From Bacilli bacterium (lineage in GTDB: Bacteria > Bacillota_I > Bacilli_A > RF39 > UBA660): 33,602 bases of DNA. This document shows positions 8,319-17,595 of this stretch, in pieces; positions within the stretch are counted from its first letter, which is position 1; each line of letters opens with the position of its first letter. Position numbers and translations under genes: made by a program. The stretch lies in the NCBI GenBank assembly GCA_017511945.1, contig JAFWHR010000012.1, positions 1-33,602 on the forward strand, read 5' to 3'. The notes beneath the pieces are model-generated. The model was not told where the DNA came from. It did not search any database and saw only the letters and a list, made by a program, of their open reading frames with translations.

Positions 8319-9897
8319 TTTTTTAATCTCTTGTGTAGTTTATTTAGTTTTTGTTTTTTTAAGAAGTAGAGAAACTATTCACATGCTCCAGCAAAATAAA
8401 TACAATGCACATAAAACGTATTTAAAATGGCTTAAAAATAATTTGGATAAAGGATTTAAAAATTTAAGTATAGTATTTCTGATTCTTTTAGTATTTTTAA
8501 TGTATAAAAATGTGGGAGTTTTAAAGATATGTTTTAATTTAATATATATAATTTTAATAATAGATATATTAAGTGGTAATAATCAAAATAAATTACCTTT
8601 AAAATACACATCTAGAGTTAAGAGGCTAATATTTACCAATTCATTAACCCATATAATTATTATAGTAATTATGAGCATGATAGTTACAAGTAATAATTTA
8701 GTTTATTTATATCTCATTTTAGGTTTTATCGCATACATTAACAGTTTATATGTATTACTTGCAGTACTAATAAATACGCCTATAGAGAAATTTGTGGGAC
8801 TGTATTATAAAAATAAGGCTAAAAATAAGCTCAAATCTATGAACAATTTAAAGGTGATTGGAATTACTGGAAGTTATGGTAAGACGAGTAGTAAAAACAT
8901 ATTAAATGACATTTTGAACATAAAATATAACAGTATGCCAACTCCTAAAAATTTCAATACTCCATTTGGTCTTATGATATCAATCAATAATTATTTAGAC
9001 AAGTTTACTGATGTTTTTATCGCGGAAATGGGTGCATGTCAAGAAAATGATATTAATGAACTGTGTAATTTAGTTCATCCAAAATATGGAATAATAACTA
9101 AGATAGGAGTTGCCCATTTACAGACCTTCAAAACGAGAGAAAACATTCAAAAAACTAAATTTGAATTGATAGAAAACTTACCAAGTGATGGAATAGGAGT
9201 GTTGAATGGAGATGATGAGTGGCAGAGAAATTATAAACTTAAAAATAAGTGTAAGATAAAGTGGATTGGTATAGATAGTAAAGATGTCGATGTAAGAGCT
9301 ACAAATATAACACTATCGCCAAATGGTACTAAATTTGATGTCATATTTAAAAATGACAAAAATAAGTATACATTTGAAACCAAACTATTAGGTTATAATA
9401 ATGTATATAACATTCTCTCGTCTGTTGCTTTGGGAAGAGAATTTGGCATGAGTATTGAGCAGCTTCAAACAGGAGTCTCTAAAGTCAAACCTGTTGAACA
9501 TAGGTTAGAACTTAAAAGACAGGGCGATATTACTATTATCGATGATGCATATAATTCTAATCCATCTGGTTCTAAAATGGCTTTAGATGTTCTTAAAATG
9601 ATGCCAGGTAAACACATAGTTGTCACTCCTGGTATGATTGAACTTGGTGATGAGGAATATGAAAAGAATTATGAATTTGGAAAGTATATTGCCGATGTAG
9701 CAGATGAGGTAATACTTGTTGGAAGAGAAAAAACTAAACCTATACAAGACGGGTTAAGAGAAAAAGAATTCGACATAAATAAAGTACATATAATTAACGA
9801 TGTTTTAATAGCTTTTGAATTAATTCAAAAACTTAAGGGTAGAGAGACTTATGTTTTACTTGAAAATGATTTACCCGATATATTTAATGAAAAATAG
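8308..9897 (+). CDS. murF: MurF-type Mur ligase with an N-terminal membrane domain
   Basis: The 529-residue protein joins a membrane region (helices at about residues 3-18, 53-68, 72-88, 111-127 and 131-152) to a full Mur ligase. The ATP loop is GITGSYGKTS (185-194). The middle domain carries the KIGVAHLQTF region, and the C-terminal part has DDAYNSNPSG (412-421) and GMIELGDEEY. These last motifs are typical of MurF, which adds D-Ala-D-Ala to UDP-MurNAc-tripeptide. A neighbouring ddl that supplies the dipeptide supports the assignment. Classical MurF is soluble and about 450 residues, so the added membrane domain would place the step at the membrane. A different amide ligase of the Mur family is the main alternative. 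Confidence 0.85.
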   Translation: MKVDFLISCVVYLVFVFLRSRETIHMLQQNKYNAHKTYLKWLKNNLDKGFKNLSIVFLILLVFLMYKNVGVLKICFNLIYIILIIDILSGNNQNKLPLKYTSRVKRLIFTNSLTHIIIIVIMSMIVTSNNLVYLYLILGFIAYINSLYVLLAVLINTPIEKFVGLYYKNKAKNKLKSMNNLKVIGITGSYGKTSSKNILNDILNIKYNSMPTPKNFNTPFGLMISINNYLDKFTDVFIAEMGACQENDINELCNLVHPKYGIITKIGVAHLQTFKTRENIQKTKFELIENLPSDGIGVLNGDDEWQRNYKLKNKCKIKWIGIDSKDVDVRATNITLSPNGTKFDVIFKNDKNKYTFETKLLGYNNVYNILSSVALGREFGMSIEQLQTGVSKVKPVEHRLELKRQGDITIIDDAYNSNPSGSKMALDVLKMMPGKHIVVTPGMIELGDEEYEKNYEFGKYIADVADEVILVGREKTKPIQDGLREKEFDINKVHIINDVLIAFELIQKLKGRETYVLLENDLPDIFNEK

Positions 9898-9917
9898 TAA
9901 AAAAGGGAGGAGTTATA

Positions 9918-10844
9918 ATGAACAATATAATAAAAAAAATTAATCCAAAATTATTTGAAAATACATATGATAAGAACAATACGATGGGGCCGATAAAACC
10001 GGAGCCAATAAAACAATATGACTTTAATAGAAATAATATTGTACAAGCAAATAAAGGTGAACTAACATCAAGGTCTTCGGATATTAAAGCAATAGTATCA
10101 TCATATAAGATGCCAGACCTAGATAAAGCTGCAGAACTGACCAATAGTTCTAATACACAATTGTTAGGCCCATTTGATTATGGCTATGAAGCAGAATATG
10201 TAGATGAAGTTGATTTAAAAGCAGTTTATAATCAAATGGATCAGTTACTGGGAAATACAATTTACAAGAACTTAGAAGGATTTAATAAACATATTAATGA
10301 TAATGTTCATGCTGCTGGTTATGGTACTAAACAGGGTGTAATAGCTGCGATAATGTCATTAGCTTATGATTTTCCAGAGGCAACAGGCTATAAATTCTTT
10401 TATACTGCTCCACAAGGGTATACAATGAGAGAAGCTACAGATGGTATAGTACCGTGTAAGACAAATCTTGATTGCCGTGGGTTGATACAGTGGGCTATTC
10501 ACAATGGTGGATATGATACTGAAGTATTAAATTTGGATAGAAGACAGAATTTTGAAGAATATGCAGAAGCTAATGGAATGGTAAAATCTGATATTAATTC
10601 TGCACAAGTTGGAGATGTTTTTTCAGGTAATGGATATGGAAGTAATCCACATATTTGGATGGTTGTTGGAACATATGGTGGTGGATATTATATTGCTGAA
10701 GAATATGGTGTGAATCATGGTTTAGTGATAAATAAACTCTCATTTGAAGAACACGCAGAAAGAGTTAAAGAACATGAAGCAAAATTGTATGACATGTCAA
10801 AGTTTTACAGTAATCCAAACAATGTAAGAGAGGAGAATAAATGA
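9918..10844 (+). CDS. NlpC/P60-like cysteine peptidase without a visible signal peptide
   Basis: Residues about 140-280 of this 308-residue protein resemble an NlpC/P60 or related papain-like domain. The candidate catalytic Cys is in NLDCRGLIQWAI (C186), the His in NPHIWMVVG (H245), and a VGDVFSG turn precedes the His strand. The first 100 residues are polar and Asn/Asp/Lys-rich. There is no Sec signal, lipobox or membrane helix, which is odd for a cell-wall hydrolase. It lies between murF and ddl, and its stop overlaps the ddl start, so it belongs to the wall-synthesis operon. GGGAGGAG supports the ATG. It may be a cytoplasmic muropeptide or peptide hydrolase or leave by a non-Sec route. The Cys/His assignment is by eye. 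Confidence 0.7.
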   Translation: MNNIIKKINPKLFENTYDKNNTMGPIKPEPIKQYDFNRNNIVQANKGELTSRSSDIKAIVSSYKMPDLDKAAELTNSSNTQLLGPFDYGYEAEYVDEVDLKAVYNQMDQLLGNTIYKNLEGFNKHINDNVHAAGYGTKQGVIAAIMSLAYDFPEATGYKFFYTAPQGYTMREATDGIVPCKTNLDCRGLIQWAIHNGGYDTEVLNLDRRQNFEEYAEANGMVKSDINSAQVGDVFSGNGYGSNPHIWMVVGTYGGGYYIAEEYGVNHGLVINKLSFEEHAERVKEHEAKLYDMSKFYSNPNNVREENK

Positions 10845-12034
10845 TGAAAATAAAAGTAGGAGTAATATTTGGAGGAGATAGCGTTGAACATGAAGTAAGC
10901 ATAATATCAGCCTTGCAAGCAATGGAAAACATGGATGAGGAGAAGTATGAAATAATACCGATTTATATAACTAAAGATAGACATTTTTATACTGGAAATT
11001 CTCTAAGGGATATGGAGACTTTTAAATACTTTGACAGTATGAAGAGATATTTAAAAGAGATAACATTTGTTATTAAAAATAATAAGGTGATTTTACAAAA
11101 AGTTAAAGGATTTTTTGGAAGAGTTGTTACTGATATAGATGTTGCTTTTCCTATAGTTCATGGAAAAGGGGTTGAAGATGGAACTCTTTCAGGATATTTA
11201 GAAACTCTAGGACTTCCTGTAGTTGGACCAAGTGTTTTAGGTGCGTCAGTTGGACAGGATAAAGTAATAGTTAAGCAAATATTAAGTAGTAATAATATTA
11301 AGACACCTAAATATGTTTGGTTTTATGACTTTGAATATGAAACATCTAAAGATGACATAATTAAAAAAATAGAAAAGTTAAAATATCCTGTAGTTGTTAA
11401 ACCTGCTTGCCTTGGAAGCACAATAGGAATTAATATTGCGCATGATAAAAATGAGCTTGAGAGTTTTATAGAAGATGCTTTAAGTTATGATTCTAAACTA
11501 TTAGTAGAAGAGGTAATACCTAATTTACTTGAGTTAAACTGTGCGGTTTTAGGTGATAGAGAGTACTTGGAGACGAGTTTGATTGCTGAAATGAAGATGA
11601 GACATGAACTTCTCACTTTTGAAGATAAGTATATTGGTTCATCTAAAAAAGGTATTAAAGGATCTAAAGGGGCAAATATGTCTAACAGTGATTTTAGAAT
11701 ACCAGCAAAGATATCTGATGAGATGACAAATAAAATATATGAAATATCTAAAGATGTTTTTAGAATATTGAATTTAAAAGGTGTTTCTAGAATAGACTTT
11801 TTAGTTAATAAAAAAACTGGTGAAATATACGTAAATGAACCTAATACAATTCCAGGATCTTTATCATTTTATATGTTTAAACCTAAGGGTAAAAGTTATA
11901 AAGATCTAATAGATGAACTTATAACGAGAGCCGTTAAAGGTTATAAAAATGAAAAGAGAAAGATATCGAGTTTTTCTTCAAACATTTTAAATAACTACAG
12001 TGGTAGTAAAGGATTTAAAAAGGGAATTAAATAA
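10841..12034 (+). CDS. ddl: D-alanine--D-alanine ligase
   Basis: This ATP-grasp ligase makes D-Ala-D-Ala for MurF. The N-terminus has VIFGGDSVEHEVSIISA. The ATP-binding part includes YPVVVKPACLGSTIGI, the omega-loop region contains FEDKYIG with the Lys-Tyr pair typical of D-Ala-D-Ala (not D-lactate) specificity, and the metal site reads YVNEPNTIPGS. At 397 residues it is longer than Escherichia coli Ddl because of a Gly/Ser/Lys-rich expansion after KYIG and a C-terminal extension. Both recall the clostridial type with a SKGxxMS insert. ATG 10841 overlaps the preceding stop; ATG 10844 has better spacing to AGGAG and could be the true start. No sign of vancomycin-type D-Ala-D-Lac residues. Confidence 0.94.
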   Translation: MMKIKVGVIFGGDSVEHEVSIISALQAMENMDEEKYEIIPIYITKDRHFYTGNSLRDMETFKYFDSMKRYLKEITFVIKNNKVILQKVKGFFGRVVTDIDVAFPIVHGKGVEDGTLSGYLETLGLPVVGPSVLGASVGQDKVIVKQILSSNNIKTPKYVWFYDFEYETSKDDIIKKIEKLKYPVVVKPACLGSTIGINIAHDKNELESFIEDALSYDSKLLVEEVIPNLLELNCAVLGDREYLETSLIAEMKMRHELLTFEDKYIGSSKKGIKGSKGANMSNSDFRIPAKISDEMTNKIYEISKDVFRILNLKGVSRIDFLVNKKTGEIYVNEPNTIPGSLSFYMFKPKGKSYKDLIDELITRAVKGYKNEKRKISSFSSNILNNYSGSKGFKKGIK

Positions 12035-12047
12035 GAAGGTGAATAAT

Positions 12048-14777
12048 ATGAAAGACTATAAAGATACACTTTTAATGCCTAAGACTGAATTTAAAATGAG
12101 AGGTAATTTAGCTCAAAATGAGTCTATCCAAAGGCAAAAATGGGAAGAGATGGATCTATACAATTTAATTAAAGAAAAAAATAGGGATGGAAAACCGTTT
12201 ATCTTACATGACGGACCACCTTATGCGAATGGTAATATTCATTTAGGTCATTCTCTAAATAAGATATTAAAAGATTTTATTAATAGATCTAAAATTATGG
12301 AAGGCTACTCAGTAGAATTTATTCCTGGATGGGATACACATGGGCTTCCAATTGAACAAGCTGTAACAAATAGTGGAGTAAATCGTAAAGAGATGAGTAC
12401 TTTTGAATTTAGAGAGTACTGCAGAAAATACGCTTTAAAACAGGTTGATACTCAGAGAGAAGATTTTAAAAAGTTAAATGTTCTTGCTGATTGGGATAAT
12501 CCTTATATCACTCTATTTCCTGAGTATGAAGCAAGACAAATTGAAGTGTTTGCTAAAATGGCTAAGAAAGGTTTAATATTTAAAGGCTTAAAACCTGTTT
12601 ATTGGTCACCAAGTTCTGAGACGGCTTTAGCTGAAGCTGAAATAGAGTATAAAGATAGAAAAGATCCTTCGATATTTGTCTCTTTTGAAGTAGTAAAAGG
12701 AAATGAAAAGGTTAAACAAGATGACAAATTAGTAATATGGACGACTACTCCTTGGACTTTACCGGGAAATACTGGGGTTTGTGTAGGAGAGATGTTTGAT
12801 TACTCTAGAGTAAAGGCTCAAGATGATATCTATATAATGGCAAGTGATTTAATAGATGATTTGATGAAGGAATTTGAATTTGAAAAATATGAAATAATAG
12901 ATACATTTAAAGGTAGTGAACTATTAGATGTAGTATACAAGCATCCTTTTATGGATAGAACTTCTCCTGTCGTACTTGGTTCTCATGTTACATTGGATGC
13001 GGGAACAGGTCTTGTTCATACGGCTCCTGGATATGGTGTAGATGACTTTAATGTTGGAAGAAAGTACGATTTACCTTTGATAAACGGTGTTGATGATAGA
13101 GGCTATTTGACTGAAGAATCTGGAATGTTTAAAGGTTTATTTTTTGAAAAAGCTAATAAAGAGATAACTAAATGGCTCGATGAAAATGGACACTTGTTAA
13201 AATTAAAATTTATCACTCACTCTTATCCTCATGATTGGAGAACTAAGAAACCTATAATTTTTAGAGCAACTTCTCAGTGGTTTTGCAGTGTAGATAAGAT
13301 TAAAAAAGACATTTTAAATACGATAGAAAATGACATTAAATTCCACAAAGATTGGGGTAAGACTAGAATATATAACATGATCGAAGGAAGAGGAGACTGG
13401 TGCATATCTAGGCAGAGAGCTTGGGGAGTTCCTATTCCGATATTTTACAATGAAGATGGCTCAGAGATAGTTGATTATGATGTCATGATGCACATATCTG
13501 AACTGTTTAAACAGCATGGATCTAACATTTGGTTTAAATGGGATGCCAAGGATTTACTTCCAAAAGATTATAAGAATAAAAAGAGTCCAAATGGTGAGTT
13601 TAAGAAGGAAACTGATATAATGGATGTTTGGTTCGATTCTGGAACTTCATTTGCCGGAGTACTTTTAGAAAGAGGTTTAAAGTATCCAGCTGATGTATAT
13701 TTGGAAGGATCAGATCAATATAGAGGATGGTTTAACTCTTCTCTAATTTGTAGTATGGCTGCTTATGGAAAATCTCCATATAAAGAACTCGTATCTGCTG
13801 GATTTGTCTTAGACGGAAAAGGACTTAAGATGAGTAAATCTATCGGTAATGTAGTTGCTCCAATGGATGTTGTAAGTAAACAAGGATCTGATATTTTAAG
13901 ACTTTGGGTATCTAGTGTAGATTATACTGAGGATGTTAAATTTTCTAATGAACTTTTATCAGGTGTTCAAGAGTCTTATAGAAAAATTAGAAATACTTAT
14001 AGATTTATGCTTGGTAATTTATTTGACTTTGATCCAGATATTGACAGTGTTAAATACGATAAAATGGCATCAGCTGATAAGTATATGATGAATAGTATAA
14101 ATGATTTAATAGTTAATGTTATTAAAGAATACGACAGTTACAATTATGATGAGATATATAAACTAATTAACAATTATGTAAACAGTTTATCTAACTTTTA
14201 TTTAGACTTTACTAAAGACATTTTATATATTGAGAAAAGTGACAGTTTAGAAAGAAGAAGTGTTCAAACTGTATATTATAATATTTTACTTACTTTAATT
14301 AAATTAATGGCACCAATTTTACCTTATACATCTGAGGAAGTATATAAATTAATTCCTGGGGTAAAAGAGAAAAGTATTCATTTAGAGAGATTCCCAGAGG
14401 TTATAAAATATAAAGATTCTGAAGAGTTAAATGAAATGTGGGAACTATTCTTTAACATTAAAAACGATGTATATAAAGCCTTAGAGACAGCAAGAGATGA
14501 AAAGGTTATAGGAAAATCTCTAGAGGCTAAAGTATATTTGAATTTAATGGAAGAGGATAAAGAGACTTTAAAACCAATACTTACTAATTTAAAACAGTTA
14601 TTCATAGTTTCAGACGTAATAATTACAGCTGAAGATTTGACAAAGTACAATTACTGTAAAGTTAAAGTTGTTAAATTTGATGGTGAAAGATGTGAAAGAT
14701 GCTGGAACATATTTGATGAAAAAGATCTAACTGACAGTTTATGTCCTAGATGTCATAAAATAGTTAAAGAGGATTAA
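12048..14777 (+). CDS. ileS: Isoleucyl-tRNA synthetase
   Basis: The 910-residue class I synthetase has the HLGH form of the HIGH motif (65-68), WTTTPWTLPGN in the editing domain, the KMSKS loop (about 594-598), the anticodon-binding domain, and a C-terminal zinc knuckle (CERCW and LCPRCHK) seen in bacterial-type IleS. The ATG at 12048, with AAGGTGA upstream, is chosen over an in-frame extension that overlaps ddl. No T-box leader precedes it; it is expressed as the last gene of the cell-wall operon. divIVA followed by ileS is a conserved order in Bacillota, here interrupted by four wall-related genes. Confidence 0.97.
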   Translation: MKDYKDTLLMPKTEFKMRGNLAQNESIQRQKWEEMDLYNLIKEKNRDGKPFILHDGPPYANGNIHLGHSLNKILKDFINRSKIMEGYSVEFIPGWDTHGLPIEQAVTNSGVNRKEMSTFEFREYCRKYALKQVDTQREDFKKLNVLADWDNPYITLFPEYEARQIEVFAKMAKKGLIFKGLKPVYWSPSSETALAEAEIEYKDRKDPSIFVSFEVVKGNEKVKQDDKLVIWTTTPWTLPGNTGVCVGEMFDYSRVKAQDDIYIMASDLIDDLMKEFEFEKYEIIDTFKGSELLDVVYKHPFMDRTSPVVLGSHVTLDAGTGLVHTAPGYGVDDFNVGRKYDLPLINGVDDRGYLTEESGMFKGLFFEKANKEITKWLDENGHLLKLKFITHSYPHDWRTKKPIIFRATSQWFCSVDKIKKDILNTIENDIKFHKDWGKTRIYNMIEGRGDWCISRQRAWGVPIPIFYNEDGSEIVDYDVMMHISELFKQHGSNIWFKWDAKDLLPKDYKNKKSPNGEFKKETDIMDVWFDSGTSFAGVLLERGLKYPADVYLEGSDQYRGWFNSSLICSMAAYGKSPYKELVSAGFVLDGKGLKMSKSIGNVVAPMDVVSKQGSDILRLWVSSVDYTEDVKFSNELLSGVQESYRKIRNTYRFMLGNLFDFDPDIDSVKYDKMASADKYMMNSINDLIVNVIKEYDSYNYDEIYKLINNYVNSLSNFYLDFTKDILYIEKSDSLERRSVQTVYYNILLTLIKLMAPILPYTSEEVYKLIPGVKEKSIHLERFPEVIKYKDSEELNEMWELFFNIKNDVYKALETARDEKVIGKSLEAKVYLNLMEEDKETLKPILTNLKQLFIVSDVIITAEDLTKYNYCKVKVVKFDGERCERCWNIFDEKDLTDSLCPRCHKIVKED

Positions 14778-14796
14778 TTTCCTCTTTTATTTATTT
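14766..14796 (+). terminator. Intrinsic terminator after ileS
   Basis: AAAGAGGA (14766-14773) pairs with TCCTCTTT (14780-14787) around a six-base loop, followed by a T-rich run. The stem overlaps the last codons and stop of ileS. Confidence 0.8.
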
Positions 14797-14834
14797 AATT
14801 TTTATAGTATACTTTAACTGGGAAGTGGTTTATT

Positions 14835-15392
14835 ATGAAGTATTTTAAGAAAATTGAAGGAGATAGACTTTATTTATCTCCTATAAATATAGAAGATATT
14901 GAGATATATACTAAATGGATGAATGATAAAGAGGTTACTGAAAATATAGGTGTCTTTACTAAAGTTAAGTCTTTATTATCTGAAGAAGAGTGGATTAAAA
15001 AAAGCAGTGAGAAATATGCATTTGCAATTGTACTTAAAGAAAATGATGAACTAATTGGAAATATAGCTTTAAAACATGTAGATGGTATAAATGGAACAGC
15101 AACTTTAGGAGTTTTTATCGGAGAGAAAGAAAATAGAAATAAAGGGTATGGAAAGGAATCTATTAAATTATTACTAAACTATGGTTTTAATAGTTTAAAT
15201 TTAAAAAATGTTATGCTTAAAGTTTATTCGTTTAATAAAAGGGCTATTAATACTTATAAAAAAATAGGTTTTAAAAAAATAGGAAGTAGAAGAGGAGCTT
15301 ATTATAAAGATGGAAAGAGATATGACATAGTTTATATGGACATACTTAAAAGTGAATTTAACGATATAAAAGATTTTATTTTTACAGTTTAA
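14835..15392 (+). CDS. GNAT acetyltransferase, RimJ/RimL-like
   Basis: The 185-residue protein has the GNAT layout of the RimJ/RimL group. It starts with RLYLSPINIEDIEIYTKWMND, has a central IGNIALKHVDGINGTATLGVFIGEKE divided over two strands, the acetyl-CoA loop NRNKGYGKESIKLLL, and a C-terminal NKRAINTYKKIGFKKIGS segment. Such enzymes acetylate N-terminal amines of proteins, amino sugars or small molecules. The substrate is not evident. It has its own weak TATACT element (14808-14813), and no functional link to the flanking ileS and metK is apparent. Confidence 0.9.
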   Translation: MKYFKKIEGDRLYLSPINIEDIEIYTKWMNDKEVTENIGVFTKVKSLLSEEEWIKKSSEKYAFAIVLKENDELIGNIALKHVDGINGTATLGVFIGEKENRNKGYGKESIKLLLNYGFNSLNLKNVMLKVYSFNKRAINTYKKIGFKKIGSRRGAYYKDGKRYDIVYMDILKSEFNDIKDFIFTV

Positions 15393-15397
15393 AAGTA

Positions 15398-15426
15398 TTG
15401 ACAAAATGATTTAAAAAAAATATAAT
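15398..15426 (+). promoter_or_regulatory. Consensus promoter for metK
   Basis: TTGACA (15398-15403) and TATAAT (15421-15426) are both perfect, with a 17-base spacer. Transcription would begin just before the riboswitch at 15440. Confidence 0.85.
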
Positions 15427-15439
15427 TTAATTAATATAT

Positions 15440-15540
15440 GTTATCAAGAGTGGACGAGAGAAACGGCTCTATGACTCCACAGCAACCTATTTAAGTTAGG
15501 TGCTAAAACCGTCAAAGTATATAGTACTTTGGATGATAAC
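15440..15540 (+). promoter_or_regulatory. SAM-I (S-box) riboswitch controlling metK
   Basis: The aptamer is closed by P1, GTTATC (15440-15445) with GATAAC (15535-15540). P2 is GTGGA/TCCAC with an inner GAG/CTC. Its loop ACGG can pair with CCGT (about 15509-15512), giving the pseudoknot of the S-box class. The conserved AGCAACC and TAGGTGCTAAAACC segments flank P3, and CAAAGTA/TACTTTG makes P4. The class binds S-adenosylmethionine, which fits control of the SAM synthetase gene downstream by end-product feedback. Confidence 0.92.
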
Positions 15541-15579
15541 TTTTTTCGTTATAATCCTTGTACTTTACGAGGATTTTTT
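15531..15579 (+). terminator. Riboswitch expression platform: terminator and competing antiterminator
   Basis: The terminator stem is AATCCTTGT (15553-15561) with ACGAGGATT (15567-15575), ending in T residues to 15579. The antiterminator pairs GGATGATAAC (15531-15540) with GTTATAATCC (15548-15557) with one mismatch. It uses both the 3' strand of aptamer P1 and the 5' strand of the terminator. With SAM bound, P1 forms and the terminator folds (OFF); without SAM the antiterminator wins (ON). Confidence 0.88.
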
Positions 15580-15606
15580 GATTGCATATATTTAGAAGGA
15601 GGATTT

Positions 15607-16716
15607 ATGAAAAAGTATTTTACATCAGAGAGTGTAACTGAAGGGCATCCTGATAAATTATGTGATTACATATCAGATAGTATTTTGGATGCATATCTAG
15701 AAAAGGATGAGAATTCTAGAGTGGGATGTGAGGTTGTAGCTGGCAAAAATGTCATATTTGTAACTGGTGAGATAACTTCAAAAGGAAAGGTAGATGTTGA
15801 AAAAATTGTCAGAAACGCTATAAAAGAAATAGGGTATTTTGGTGATGTAGATATAGACTATTTAAAATGTGATGTGATAGTTAATCTATCTAAACAGTCA
15901 CCCGATATAGCTTTAGGGGTTGACAGTTCTAAAGATGATGGTGATATAGGTGCGGGTGATCAGGGAATAATGTTTGGATACGCCTGTAATGAAACTAAAG
16001 AGTATATGCCACTTGCAATTAGTCTATCTCATAAATTATCTGCAAGGTTAACAGAAGTTAGAAAGAAGGGAATAATTAAAGATATAGGTCCTGATGGAAA
16101 AGTTCAGGTAACTGTAGAATATGGTGATGAGGTTAGAGTAGATACAGTATTAATTTCTATCCAGCACAGATCAAATAAGGATTTATCTTTATTAAAAGAA
16201 GAGATAATTAAGGAAGTGATTGAGAAAATAATAAGTTCAAAATATTTAAAAAACACAAAATATTTAATTAATCCTACAGGAAGATTTGTAATAGGTGGTC
16301 CACTTGGTGATAGTGGCCTTACAGGAAGAAAAATAATTTGTGATACGTACGGAGGATATGCTAGATGCGGAGGAGGAGCTTTTTCTGGAAAAGATGCAAC
16401 TAAAGTTGATAGATCAGCTTCATATATGGCTAGATTTTTGGCAAAAAACATAGTTGCAAATGGATATGCTGAAAAGTGTGAAATACAACTTTCTTATGCG
16501 ATTGGAATGTCAAAACCTATCTCTATATACATAGATACATTTAATACGAATAAAATTCCACATTCCGAAATATTAAAAAAAGTAAATGCATTTGATTTGA
16601 CTCCAAGTGGTATTATTAAATACTTAGATTTAAAAAAACCTATATATAAAAAAACGACCAATTATGGTCATTTTGGAAAAGAATATCTGCCTTGGGAAAA
16701 GATAGTTGAAATGTAG
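15607..16716 (+). CDS. metK: S-adenosylmethionine synthetase
   Basis: The 369-residue enzyme makes SAM from methionine and ATP. It shows [13 protein letters not shown] at the N-terminus, the [12 protein letters not shown] motif, [17 protein letters not shown], and [17 protein letters not shown] with its P-loop-like glycines. ATG 15607 follows AGAAGGAGG; an upstream in-frame extension would run through the terminator and is rejected. At 369 residues it is slightly shorter than the usual 380-400. Expression is governed by the SAM-I riboswitch. Confidence 0.97.
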   Translation: MKKYFTSESVTEGHPDKLCDYISDSILDAYLEKDENSRVGCEVVAGKNVIFVTGEITSKGKVDVEKIVRNAIKEIGYFGDVDIDYLKCDVIVNLSKQSPDIALGVDSSKDDGDIGAGDQGIMFGYACNETKEYMPLAISLSHKLSARLTEVRKKGIIKDIGPDGKVQVTVEYGDEVRVDTVLISIQHRSNKDLSLLKEEIIKEVIEKIISSKYLKNTKYLINPTGRFVIGGPLGDSGLTGRKIICDTYGGYARCGGGAFSGKDATKVDRSASYMARFLAKNIVANGYAEKCEIQLSYAIGMSKPISIYIDTFNTNKIPHSEILKKVNAFDLTPSGIIKYLDLKKPIYKKTTNYGHFGKEYLPWEKIVEM

Positions 16717-16739
16717 AAGTCCTAATTGGATTTCTTTTT
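16716..16739 (+). terminator. Intrinsic terminator after metK
   Basis: GAAGTCC (16716-16722) pairs with GGATTTC (16728-16734) around TAATT, followed by TTTTT. It lies at the metK stop and overlaps the end of the convergent minus-strand gene. Confidence 0.75.
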
Positions 16740-17576
16740 GTATTTTCTATTAAACTTTTCTATTTGAGATATTATTTTTACTTTATCTTTATTTAAATAA
16801 TTTAAATCTTCATGTGGACAGTTTTCTACTCCTATAGTTGGGCACATTGTTATAATTTTATTTGTATTGTGAAAAGTTACCACTAAAAAATAATCTGTAA
16901 TTTTATTATGGTCTCTTCCGCAGTCGTTGTATTTAAAATAATACGTATCTTCAAATATACCTGTACAAAGTTTTTTCTTTGATGGAGTAATATTTTTTAT
17001 CTCTTTTAATGCTTCATCTAATTTAAAGTAAGGACTAAAAATAGCTAGATTCGATTTGTCAACATTACTATTGTAATCAGCCATGTGTTTTTCTATATGT
17101 TTTAAAAAATCCTCTTCGTTATAATCTGCCATCTGATTAAAATAGTATCTAGAATAATCCCTATTTGAATCTAATAGACCTAGTTTTTTTTCACACACAA
17201 AAGGTATTATATTAAAACTTTCAGTTAATAAAAAGTGAGTTTTATTATAGTACTCATATAATTCATTATATTTTTCAAGTTGAGCTAGAATTCTATATTT
17301 ATTTATTATAATAGTTCTATTTAAATAATCATTTTTTTTAAAAAATTTTGTATAATTAATGTCATTTTTACTCATTTCCTCCACATAGTTAATTATTTTA
17401 ATCGCATCTTCTACTTTACCTAGAACGAGTAGCGAATGTGCGTAATGAGTATACGCACTATAGTCATTTGGATACTTATCTATGTATTTTTCAAAAGCAC
17501 TTATCGCGCCTATGGGATCATATTTAATCATCTCCATACATTTTTCCAAACTACGATAGTTAAAAAAATCTTTCAT
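16722..17576 (-). CDS. TPR-like protein of unknown function
   Basis: The protein is 284 residues from the ATG at 17576. Its first 75 residues look like TPR helices: YDPIGAISAFEKYIDKYP and YSAYTHYAHSLLVLGKVEDA have the spacing of the TPR consensus, and a further helical stretch runs to about residue 130. The rest is mixed, with Cys and His (GIFEDT, CGRDH, MCPTIGVENCPHED) that might bind metal, but no recognised motif. There is no signal or membrane segment. The start is set by GGGGGGA at good spacing and a promoter just upstream; the in-frame ATG at 17597 overlaps that promoter. Similar TPR proteins with a short C-terminal domain are common in AT-rich gut Bacillota. I assign no function. Confidence 0.75.
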   Translation of the reverse strand: MKDFFNYRSLEKCMEMIKYDPIGAISAFEKYIDKYPNDYSAYTHYAHSLLVLGKVEDAIKIINYVEEMSKNDINYTKFFKKNDYLNRTIIINKYRILAQLEKYNELYEYYNKTHFLLTESFNIIPFVCEKKLGLLDSNRDYSRYYFNQMADYNEEDFLKHIEKHMADYNSNVDKSNLAIFSPYFKLDEALKEIKNITPSKKKLCTGIFEDTYYFKYNDCGRDHNKITDYFLVVTFHNTNKIITMCPTIGVENCPHEDLNYLNKDKVKIISQIEKFNRKYKKKSN

Positions 17577-17595
17577 AGTATTCCCCCCCAAAACC

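Noticed and set aside
10841-12034. Vancomycin-resistance-type D-Ala-D-Lac ligase
   Set aside because: The omega-loop keeps the Lys-Tyr pair of D-Ala-D-Ala ligases, and no vanH/vanX-like genes are adjacent.
12035-12047. T-box leader for ileS
   Set aside because: Only 13 bases separate ddl and ileS; no T-box sequence or leader.
16104-16451. Antisense reading frames inside metK and other genes (for example 9884-10144, 14378-14650, 19563-19925)
   Set aside because: They mirror strongly conserved genes, lack ribosome binding sites and have composition of antisense shadows.
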